From assembly GCA_017303335.1 (NCBI GenBank), contig JAFLBK010000003.1, positions 428,291-492,290 of the forward strand: a stretch of 64,000 nt of DNA, written 5' to 3'. Source of the DNA: Chitinophagales bacterium (GTDB lineage Bacteria > Bacteroidota > Bacteroidia > Chitinophagales > Chitinophagaceae). Positions 35,496-43,200 of the stretch are shown here, in pieces (the stretch's first letter is position 1; every line of letters begins with the position of its first letter). A program made the position numbers and the translations under genes. A model generated the notes under the pieces. The model ran no database searches and had not been told where the DNA came from. It was given only the letters and a program-made list of their open reading frames with translations.

Positions 35496-36248
35496 TTAAT
35501 TCAGTTTTTTCTTCAGCGTACTCACCTGGCTCTGGAGGTTGTTCACCATACTGGCCAGGGAATTCATATCCCAGCGCTGTTGCTGACTTACCTTGCTGAT
35601 CACCATCTGGGCATGCCAGAGCTCGGCGACGTCTTCGGTGTTGATCTGGTAAGGCTGGTATTGCGGATTATCACTCACCAGGGTGAGTTTGTTTTTATAC
35701 CGGTTATTCTTCTCCACGCGTTTGTATACGATTCCCTCATTGCGGCTTACCACGATATAAGGCTGGTCGTTCTTCACATCATTCAGGTCTTCGATCTTTT
35801 CACAAACAATGATGCTTCCGCTGGGTGTGGGCAGCATGCTGTCGCCAATGATCTCAAACGCACGGTAGTTTCCGCCGGACAGCATCGGCAGGGTGAAGGT
35901 GTTCAGCTCGTCGATGAACTCACTGTCGGCATAATTGGCCAGGTAACCGGCAGCCGCTTTCACCGGAACGAAATGGATCAGGTTCCGTTCGGCGCTCATC
36001 ATTTTCATTTGCCTTCGCCTGGTCAGGTAGGTGCCCGACTGGTTACCCAGTTCCTTGGTGAGCAATTCATCGAGGGTGAGTTTGAATATCTCCGATACCA
36101 CCTGGAGCACATCCAGGCGTGGATCGGCCCTCTCCTCTTCGTAAGCGCCTACCAGGGAACGCTTGATACCTAATTTGTTGGCGAATTCCTCCTGCGTCCA
36201 GCCACGCAGCTTGCGCAGGTATTTCAGGTTTTGTCCGGCGATTGACAT
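35496..36248 (-). CDS. LexA-like repressor: Xre helix-turn-helix plus S24 peptidase domain
   Basis: A 250-residue transcription regulator. Residues about 5-65 are an Xre/cI helix-turn-helix (WTQEEFANKLGIKRSLVGAYEEER). Residues about 95-225 form an S24 (LexA/UmuD) domain. The parts needed for self-cleavage are all present: an Ala100-Gly101 candidate cleavage site in VKAAAGYLANY, Ser137 in IIGDSMLP, and Lys176 in GIVYKRV. Their spacing is close to that of LexA. The tail (VNNLQSQVSTLKKKLN) is a short coiled coil. Inverted sites flank its own -7 box, so it probably represses itself. Confidence 0.88.
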   Translation of the reverse strand: MSIAGQNLKYLRKLRGWTQEEFANKLGIKRSLVGAYEEERADPRLDVLQVVSEIFKLTLDELLTKELGNQSGTYLTRRRQMKMMSAERNLIHFVPVKAAAGYLANYADSEFIDELNTFTLPMLSGGNYRAFEIIGDSMLPTPSGSIIVCEKIEDLNDVKNDQPYIVVSRNEGIVYKRVEKNNRYKNKLTLVSDNPQYQPYQINTEDVAELWHAQMVISKVSQQQRWDMNSLASMVNNLQSQVSTLKKKLN

Positions 36249-36253
36249 GGTAC

Positions 36254-36293
36254 AACTAATTTGGTTAGCACAAATATACTAACTTATTTAGTT
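36254..36293 (-). promoter_or_regulatory. Autoregulatory promoter/operator of the LexA-like gene
   Basis: On the minus strand the -7 box TATATTTG lies at 36278-36271. Two 15-bp sites in inverted orientation flank it: AACTAATTTGGTTAG at 36254-36268 (plus strand) and CTAACTTATTTAGTT at 36279-36293. The reverse complement of the second is AACTAAATAAGTTAG, matching the first at 11 of 15 positions. Each site also has CTAA/TTAG or AACT/AGTT ends. This is the layout expected for a dimeric repressor blocking its own promoter. Confidence 0.7.
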
Positions 36294-36404
36294 TCTCCAA
36301 ATTTATTTTTTTCTCCCCGGATACGGAATCATTTTTCAACATCGTTATCAGGTCCTGTACGATCTGCATAAATACCCTGTTCCCCGAATCTGATTCAGTT
36401 CCTG

Positions 36405-36412
36405 TATTTTTG
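36405..36412 (+). promoter_or_regulatory. Promoter -7 box
   Basis: TATTTTTG, an exact TAnnTTTG match, lies 16 bp before the ATG at 36429. It would drive the membrane protein, surE, and lpxB genes. Confidence 0.55.
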
Positions 36413-36428
36413 CTGCAAATCGATTTAT

Positions 36429-36893
36429 ATGAACCACACCCTGGTAACACATAGCATCCTGCGCTGGGCAGTTTTACTTTTTGGTGTACTGGCCGTACTC
36501 GCTGCCCTTTCGGCTACGTTCTCGAAACGGCCCTACCGCAACAGTGATAATAAACTGAGTCTCTTTTTCATGATCGCCTGCGATCTGCAGTTACTGCTTG
36601 GCCTGGTACTCTACTTCACCGGCATGTGGTTCGAGAAGGTCAAAGCGGGCATGGGCGCCGTCATGAAAGATCCTTCCGAACGGTTCTTCGCCGTAGAGCA
36701 CGCCCTGATGATGATCATCGCCTGGCTGCTGGTACATATAGGACGAAGCATGGCAAAACGTGCCGATACCGACGCACAAAAACACAAACGCACCCTTATT
36801 TATTTCGGCATTGCCCTGGTCATCATCCTGGCAATGATCCCCTGGCCTTTCCGTGCACCCGGCATCGCGAGGCCCTGGTTCCCTCAATTTTAA
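36429..36893 (+). CDS. Four-helix membrane protein of unknown function
   Basis: A 154-residue inner-membrane protein with four hydrophobic helices (about residues 12-30, 44-66, 88-108, 122-142). Histidines occur at the start (NHTLVTHSILRW) and in the third helix region (FFAVEHALMMIIAWLLVHIGRS), which could bind heme, but this is only a guess from their position. The family is unknown to me. It ends 5 bp before surE and heads a run of cotranscribed genes. Confidence 0.75.
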   Translation: MNHTLVTHSILRWAVLLFGVLAVLAALSATFSKRPYRNSDNKLSLFFMIACDLQLLLGLVLYFTGMWFEKVKAGMGAVMKDPSERFFAVEHALMMIIAWLLVHIGRSMAKRADTDAQKHKRTLIYFGIALVIILAMIPWPFRAPGIARPWFPQF

Positions 36894-36898
36894 TACAG

Positions 36899-37684
36899 AT
36901 GGCAACGAAGAAAAAAGACAAGCCCATCATCCTCATCACGAACGATGATGGCATTACAGCCCCCGGCATCCGCAACCTGGTTGAAGCGGTCAAAGATCTT
37001 GGTAAAGTAGTAGTGGTGGCGCCCGATAAACCGCAAAGCGGGATGGGACACGCCATCACCATCGGACACCCCCTGCGCATGCACAAGGTGGATATCTTCG
37101 GCGATACCGAAGCCTGGCAAACCACCGGAACCCCTGTCGATTGCGTGAAACTGGCGGTGGATAAAATATTACGCCGCAAACCCGACCTCTGCCTGAGCGG
37201 TATCAACCACGGCGCCAACCACTCGATCAATGTTATTTACAGCGGCACCATGAGCGCCGCGATGGAAGCTTCGATCGAGAGCATACCCAGTATCGGCTTT
37301 TCCCTGCTCGATTACAGCGTGGAGGCCGACTTCACCGCATCCCGGTTCTACATCAAAAAGATCGTAAGCGCCCTGCTGCAACAGAAAATGGACAAACACC
37401 TGCTGCTGAACGTGAACATCCCCGCCGTCGGGCTCGACCTGATCAAGGGGGTAAAGGTTTGCCGGCAGGCCTACGCCAAATACGAAGAAGACTTCACCGA
37501 ACGCAAGGATCCGCACGGCAAGAAATACTACTGGCTGACCGGTGAGTTCATCAATTTTGATAAAGGGAAAGACACCGATGTATGGGCCCTGCAGCATAAC
37601 TACATCAGCGTGGTGCCGGTGCAATTCGACCTCACCAACTACACCCTGAAAAAACAACTCGAACAAAAGAACCTGTTCAAATAA
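36899..37684 (+). CDS. surE: 5'-nucleotidase SurE
   Basis: A 261-residue survival protein SurE, a metal-dependent 5'/3'-nucleotidase. The N-terminal signature is ILITNDDGITAPGI with the metal-binding Asp pair. Other motifs are APDKPQSGMGHAIT, TTGTPVDCVKLA and LSGINHGANHSINVIYSGTMSAAMEA. The ATG at 36899 (MATKKKDKP) gives the normal length; longer frames overlap the upstream gene. The stop overlaps the next ATG by one base (TAATG). Confidence 0.96.
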   Translation: MATKKKDKPIILITNDDGITAPGIRNLVEAVKDLGKVVVVAPDKPQSGMGHAITIGHPLRMHKVDIFGDTEAWQTTGTPVDCVKLAVDKILRRKPDLCLSGINHGANHSINVIYSGTMSAAMEASIESIPSIGFSLLDYSVEADFTASRFYIKKIVSALLQQKMDKHLLLNVNIPAVGLDLIKGVKVCRQAYAKYEEDFTERKDPHGKKYYWLTGEFINFDKGKDTDVWALQHNYISVVPVQFDLTNYTLKKQLEQKNLFK

Positions 37685-37983
37685 TGCTTAAGAAAGATAA
37701 TTTCATTTTTGGTTTCATCATGGGCATGCTGGCCCCTTTCGTGGGTTTCGCTGTTTTTAAATACACCAAACTCGGCCCGCTGAACTATTTCCAGGCCCTG
37801 CAGTACATCTTTGTACAACCGGGCCATCGCCTGCTCACTGTTGCCATCAGCCTGTCACTGATGGCCAATGCGGTATTGTTCACCATCTACATCAACGCCC
37901 GCATCGACAAAACAGCCAAAGGCATCTTCTGGGCCACGCTTATTTATGCGCTCACGGCCCTCAGCATCAAAACATTTGGGTAA
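37684..37983 (+). CDS. Small membrane protein between surE and lpxB
   Basis: A 99-residue protein with three hydrophobic helices (about residues 7-26, 46-68, 78-96). It starts in the surE stop codon and ends 9 bp before lpxB, so it is cotranscribed and probably coupled. I do not recognise a family. Its place before lpxB could hint at an envelope role, but nothing in the sequence proves this. Confidence 0.75.
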   Translation: MLKKDNFIFGFIMGMLAPFVGFAVFKYTKLGPLNYFQALQYIFVQPGHRLLTVAISLSLMANAVLFTIYINARIDKTAKGIFWATLIYALTALSIKTFG

Positions 37984-37992
37984 TTTCGCTGC

Positions 37993-39138
37993 ATGAAGTA
38001 TTACATCATTGCCGGTGAAGCCAGCGGCGATCTGCATGGAAGCAACCTGATCAAGGCCCTGCGTGAAAAAGACCCCCATGCCGATATCCGCTGCTGGGGC
38101 GGCGATAAGATGGAAGCGGCAGCCGCCACGCTTGTTAAGCACTACAAAGACCTGGCCTTTATGGGTTTCATCGAAGTGCTGAACAACCTCGGCACCATCC
38201 TGCGCAATATCCGGTTTTGCAAAGAAGACATCACTGCGTACCAGCCCGACGTACTTATTCTCATCGATTACCCGGGATTCAATCTCCGCATCGCCAAATG
38301 GGCCAAACAACAGGGTTTTAAGATCATCTACTACATCTCCCCCCAGGTATGGGCCTGGAAAGAGAACCGGGTAAAACTGATCAAGCAATGCGTGGATAAA
38401 ATGCTGGTTATCCTCCCCTTTGAAAAAGCATTCTACCAAAAATGGAATTACGAGGTGGAATATGTAGGCCACCCGCTGGTGGAGGTGGTGGAGGAATACA
38501 TGAATAAAGAACAGGAAAGAAGGAATAGTGAACTTCAAACATCAAACCTTAAACTTCAAACTTCAAACATCATTGCCCTCTTGCCCGGCAGCCGCAAACA
38601 GGAGATCCTCAAAAAACTTCCGATCATGCTGGAAGTAACAAAACGTTTCCCCGAATACCGGTTTGTTGTGGCAAAAGCGCCCGGACTGGATGAAGCATTT
38701 TATTCAACACTGCTTGCGCCATACGGAAATGTTTCATCGGTAAAGGATCAAACTTACTCATTGCTCATGCAGGCGAAAGCGGCCCTGGTGACCAGCGGAA
38801 CCGCCACCCTCGAAACGGCGCTCTTCGGCGTTCCGGAAGTGATCTGCTACAAAGGCAATGCGCTCTCGTACCAGATCGCGAAACGGCTTGTGAACATAAA
38901 ATTCATCGGGCTGGTGAACCTCATCATGGATAAGGAAGTAATGAAGGAACTGATACAGGATGACCTAACGCCGGGAAACCTGGAAAAAGAACTGGACCGT
39001 TTACTGAACGACCCGGAGAAACAGCGGCAGGTGAAGGAAGACTACGCGGCCCTGAAAACCCTGCTCAGCCAGGGTGGCAATGCATCGGCCAACGCGGCGG
39101 CCAGCATACACACTTTCCTGCACGCCTCAGCGAAGTAA
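37993..39138 (+). CDS. lpxB: Lipid-A-disaccharide synthase with in-frame repeat insert
   Basis: A 381-residue LpxB, the GT19 enzyme joining UDP-diacylglucosamine and lipid X in lipid A synthesis. Family motifs: GEASGDLHGSNLIKAL, DYPGFNLRIAKWAK, YYISPQVWAWKENRV, GHPLVE, LLPGSRKQEI, TSGTATLETAL. Between GHPLVEVVEEY and LLPGSRKQ, residues about 180-194 (ELQTSNLKLQTSN) are encoded by six 7-bp repeats. The flanking motifs remain in frame, so the protein is probably functional, with the insert in a surface loop. The 3' end overlaps the convergent small gene by 12 bp. Confidence 0.95.
   Translation: MKYYIIAGEASGDLHGSNLIKALREKDPHADIRCWGGDKMEAAAATLVKHYKDLAFMGFIEVLNNLGTILRNIRFCKEDITAYQPDVLILIDYPGFNLRIAKWAKQQGFKIIYYISPQVWAWKENRVKLIKQCVDKMLVILPFEKAFYQKWNYEVEYVGHPLVEVVEEYMNKEQERRNSELQTSNLKLQTSNIIALLPGSRKQEILKKLPIMLEVTKRFPEYRFVVAKAPGLDEAFYSTLLAPYGNVSSVKDQTYSLLMQAKAALVTSGTATLETALFGVPEVICYKGNALSYQIAKRLVNIKFIGLVNLIMDKEVMKELIQDDLTPGNLEKELDRLLNDPEKQRQVKEDYAALKTLLSQGGNASANAAASIHTFLHASAK
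38532..38573. repeat. Heptanucleotide repeat tract inside lpxB
   Basis: Six 7-bp units: ACTTCAA, ACATCAA, ACCTTAA, ACTTCAA, ACTTCAA, ACATCAT. The 42 bp keep the lpxB frame. A related tract lies at 52421-52462. Confidence 0.85.
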
Positions 39139-39306
39139 TTTAATGGCCAGGATGATCAGGCCCAGCAGGAACAGCAAAATGGAAATCCGGTTGATGCCAT
39201 GCATGTACCTGACCCAGGTGGATTTGGGTGCAGCCGGGTCTTTCTTCTTCAGGTACAGGTATTCGGCGATCTGGTTGAGTATGCCCATGAGCTTCTTGTT
39301 GACCAT
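39127..39306 (-). CDS. Small membrane protein, DUF6728-like
   Basis: A 59-residue protein with an amphipathic N-terminus (NQIAEYLYLKKKDPAAPKS) and one C-terminal membrane helix (ISILLFLLGLIILAIKLL). It resembles the short DUF6728 proteins found across Bacteroidota; I am fairly but not fully sure of the family. ATG 39306 is preferred; ATG 39288 (MGILNQ) is an alternative. The 3' end overlaps lpxB tail to tail. Confidence 0.65.
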   Translation of the reverse strand: MVNKKLMGILNQIAEYLYLKKKDPAAPKSTWVRYMHGINRISILLFLLGLIILAIKLLR

Positions 39307-39403
39307 TAAATTTACAGTATAAACCTTTACAGCAAAAAGCTTGTTAAAGAAACGAGGCACGAATCCGTGGCAAATTTCATTTCGTAGGTATACAAAAAGG
39401 AAC

Positions 39404-39871
39404 ATGAAAAAACTATTCTTCCTCTCCGCATTTCTGGTGGCAGCCTGCATAGGTATGGGCCAGACAAAAAAATACCCCGTTACCAAGACGGATGCCGAGT
39501 GGCGCAAACAGCTCACCGCCGAACAATTCCAGGTAACCCGCCAGAAGGGAACCGAAAGAGCTTTCACCGGTATTTACTGGGATAACCACGACAAAGGGAT
39601 CTACAAATGCATCTGCTGCGGACAGGAGCTCTTCAGTTCGGCCACCAAATTTGACAGCGGCACCGGCTGGCCCAGTTTCTGGCAACCGGTCAAAAAAGAC
39701 AATGTAGAAGAAGCGGAAGACAAAAGTTACGGCATGGTGCGCACCGAAGTGAATTGCAGCCGTTGCGGCGCCCACCTGGGTCATGTATTCGACGATGGCC
39801 CCAAACCTACCGGCCTGCGCTACTGCATGAACTCGGCCGCACTCTTCTTTGTGAAGACCAAAGAACACTAG
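39404..39871 (+). CDS. msrB: Exported peptide-methionine (R)-S-oxide reductase MsrB
   Basis: A 155-residue MsrB with an N-terminal export signal ([20 protein letters not shown]). The signal contains VAAC, which could be a lipobox, but a cut after GMGQ would also fit. The enzyme domain has two CxxC zinc motifs ([18 protein letters not shown]), the family segment [10 protein letters not shown], and the catalytic Cys in [10 protein letters not shown]. It would reduce methionine-R-sulfoxide in the periplasm. I placed the start at ATG 39404 because the signal peptide begins there. Confidence 0.93.
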   Translation: MKKLFFLSAFLVAACIGMGQTKKYPVTKTDAEWRKQLTAEQFQVTRQKGTERAFTGIYWDNHDKGIYKCICCGQELFSSATKFDSGTGWPSFWQPVKKDNVEEAEDKSYGMVRTEVNCSRCGAHLGHVFDDGPKPTGLRYCMNSAALFFVKTKEH

Positions 39872-40206
39872 TCAGTCCGCCAACCAAACCGGCCTCTCCC
39901 GGAATACGGGATTGAAAAATTGTGGTTTTTGCCAATTGCAGGCTTCCGTAATTTTACGCAAGCCTGCGTACTTATTCCGCGTTTATTGTGTTGCGCCGCT
40001 AAATCCATCATCTCCTGCAAGCCTCTCCAGTACTGAATCTTATCGTATTTCAGCGCTCACTCATCCCTTCATTCTGAATGATTTCCACCCGTGTAAAAAT
40101 CGGCTCAGCCACTCATAATATGCCGGTATGCTGATTCGTTTATATAGATACCCTGATACGCTGAACTGCAAGATTTAACCCGATCCTATGAACAAACCAT
40201 TATCCG
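39872..40206 (+). other. Long leader region of the T9SS cargo gene
   Basis: A 335-bp stretch with no supported gene. Its first part holds a promoter within a palindrome (39928-39967). The remaining 240 bp before the cargo ATG would be an untranslated leader. I saw no clear riboswitch fold in it. A short frame from the ATG at 40188 is out of phase with the cargo gene and was not taken as a gene. Confidence 0.5.
39928..39967 (+). promoter_or_regulatory. Promoter embedded in a 30-bp palindrome
   Basis: GCAGGCTT (39938-39945) and AAGCCTGC (39960-39967) are perfect inverted arms. Inside them CGTAA and TTACG also pair, so the 30 bp are palindromic except for one C/C mismatch. The centre holds TAATTTTA (39949-39956), 7 of 8 to the -7 consensus, and TTTG at 39928-39931 is a -33 element at 17-bp spacing. 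A dimeric regulator or an RNA hairpin are both possible. Confidence 0.55.
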
Positions 40207-43200
40207 ATGAGAAGACCTTTACTTTTTATCCTTTTATTGCTTACTTCGGTTGTTTCAGCGCAAAAGCAGACTGAAAACATTATTCCGGTACAGGTTGCCG
40301 GCACGAAGTTCCAGTACGTAGACAGGAAAACCCATCAGCCCGTTCATGCGCAGCTATGGGATGAAACGGACCCTTTCCACAATGGCTTTGCCCGGGTCTT
40401 TCTTCAGAACAAATTCACCTTTGTAAATGCTTCCGCCAAACCGATCAGCCCGGCCGTATTTGAAGACGCCCGGGATTTTTCGAATCACCTGGCCGCTGTT
40501 AAGCAAAACGGTAAATGGGGATTCATCGATGAAAACGGCAAGGCGGTGGTTCCGGCCCGGTACGAGATCGTATACGATTTCGACGGAAACGTAACAGCCG
40601 TTTACAGCAAGGGCCAGTGGTCGCTGCTGAACAACAAAGGACAATTGGTCAAAAATCTCGACATTACCATTTGCTATGGCTTCCGGAACGGAACGGCCCG
40701 GGTTACCAAAAACGAACAGGAAGGAACACTTTATCCCGACGGCCGGATCGTGTACAACGGCATCAGCAAGACGGCGGCTAATCCAATCCAGTACAAACGC
40801 CCCGGCCCCGGTTCAAATACAAGTAATCTCGCTGTTCCCTGCCCCGATAATATTGGTTTCGAATACGGTGATTTCACCAACTGGGAGTGTTTCCTTGGTA
40901 CGGTGGATTCGATAGGCACTACCAACGTGATCACCGTAAACCCATCTCCGCCAACACCCAACAGGCATGTGATCATTCCGAGGGCGACACCCTCAGCGCT
41001 GGACCCCTTCGGCCTGTTCCCGACCAACGCACCGGATGGAAGTAATTTCTGCGTGAAACTCGGAAACACGAATGTGGGCGCCCAGGCCGAACGGATCCGG
41101 TATACGATCCATGTTCCGGCCAATGATTCCAACTTTGCCATCATGTACGACTACGCGGTGGTATTGCAGGATCCTGGCCATACCATGTGGACACAACCCC
41201 GTTTCAATTCCAGGCTCCTCGATTCCGCGACGAATGACTACATTGATTGCGCTTCGTTCGAATATATTTCTACAGCCGGACTTCCGGGTTTTACGGTTTC
41301 GCCCGTTAACCCCGGTGTGATCTACAAACCATGGTCTTCGGTGTTCTATAGTCTGCGTGGTTATGCCGGCAAGACGATCTACCTGGAATTTACCACAGCC
41401 GATTGCGTTCGCCGGGCACACTGGGGATACGCGTACATCGACGTTGAAAGCCCTTGCGGCTCCCCGATACAGGTGAACTACGATTGTACCTATCCCAACA
41501 TCACCACGCTTACCGCGCCTCCGGGATTCCAGTTTTACAACTGGTGGGATCAAACCTACAGCACCCTGCTCGGAACCGGCCAACAGATCACCTTCAACCC
41601 CGGCCCTACGATCAATACCATTTACTGGCTGGAAATGATTCCCTTCAACAACTTTGGTTGTAAAGACACGGTAATGGTGAAGATCGACGGCACCTTCGAC
41701 GCTCAATTCGATATGTCGGCCGACAACGGCTGCGCCCCGCAAACATTCACCTTCTATAACCGTAACCTGCCCTCCACATCCGTCACCTGGGATTTTGGCG
41801 ATGGAACAACGGGCACCGGCGATACGGTGACGCACACGTATTCCACCCCCGGGTACTACAATGTATATATGTATGTAACCATGCCGGGCGGATGTACAGG
41901 CACGGTCTTCCACCCGATAACGATCTTCCCGTCGCCGGATGTGAACCAGCCGGGTAACCAGATCCTGTGTAATGGCGCGGCAACAACGGACATCAATTTC
42001 AGCGGCGCCCTGACGAATACCGTTTTCAATTGGACCAACGACAATACCGCTATCGGGTTGCCCGCCAGCGGTACCGGCGATATACTTTCCTTTACCGCCG
42101 TAAACAATGGTAATACGCCCATTACGGCTACCATTACGGTAACACCGCAGCACCTCGCCTGTCCCGGCGCACCAAAAACATTTACCATCACGGTGAACCC
42201 GACACCCGATGTGAACAAACCGGCCAATCAGTCTGTCTGCGACGGATCGCCGGTAAGCGCAACTTCCATCTCCGGATCCGTTGCCAATACAACATTCAGC
42301 TGGACCAATAACAACACATCGATCGGACTGGCAGCCAGCGGAACCGGTAACATACCATCCTTCACGGCTGTGAACAATGGCAGTGTGCCTGTTACCGCCA
42401 CCATCACCATCACGCCTGCGGCGAATGGCTGCCCGGGTACACCCGAAACATTCACGATCACCGTGAACCCGACACCGGATGTGCTGCAACCTTCGAATCA
42501 AACGGTTTGTAACGGCGCTTCCACCAACGCCATCAGTTTCAGTGGCAGCGTTGCATCAACAACTTATACCTGGTCGAACAGCAACCCGGCGATCGGTTTG
42601 CCTTCAAGCGGTATCGGAAATATTCCTTCGTTCACCGCAACCAACAGCGGTAACAGCCCGCTCTCGGGAACGATCACCGTAACACCCAGCGCCTTTGGTT
42701 GCCCGGGAACACCCCGGTCATTTACGATCACGGTTTACCCGACTCCGAATGCTGCGCAGCCCGGCAACCAGTCGGTCTGCAATGGATCCGGTACATCCGA
42801 CATCAACTTTACCGGCGCCGTTGCCAATACATTGTTTGTATGGACGAATGACAATACCTCGATCGGTTTGGCAGGAAGCGGCAACGGAGATATTCCTTCA
42901 TTCACCGCGATCAATACCGGTATCACCCCGGTTACCGCCAACATTACCGTTGTTCCGAGCGCTACGGGTTGCGTGGGTAACCCGGTAAGTTTCTCGATCA
43001 CGGTAAAACCAACACCTTCCGTTGTAAAGCCCAACGATCAGACAGTTTGTAACGGTGTTCAGACAAATGCCGTTACGCTCAGCGGTCCTGTTCCGGGTAC
43101 GATCTATACCTGGTCGAACAGCAATCCGTCTATCGGTTTGCCGGCCCTGGGTAACAACAGTATTCCGGCGTTCTTTGCCGTGAACAACAGCAATGCACCT

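Noticed and set aside
35470..35501. Repeated TTTACCTG octamers between dinB/yfiT and the repressor gene as a CRISPR-like or operator array
   Set aside because: Only two exact copies in about 30 bp; too short to be more than a simple repeat.
40993..42501. A 502-codon open frame on the minus strand across the adhesin repeats
   Set aside because: It is antisense to the T9SS cargo gene, follows its repeat period (VHIGCRVHRDGKC-like units), and has a basic, low-sense composition with no signal peptide or domain.
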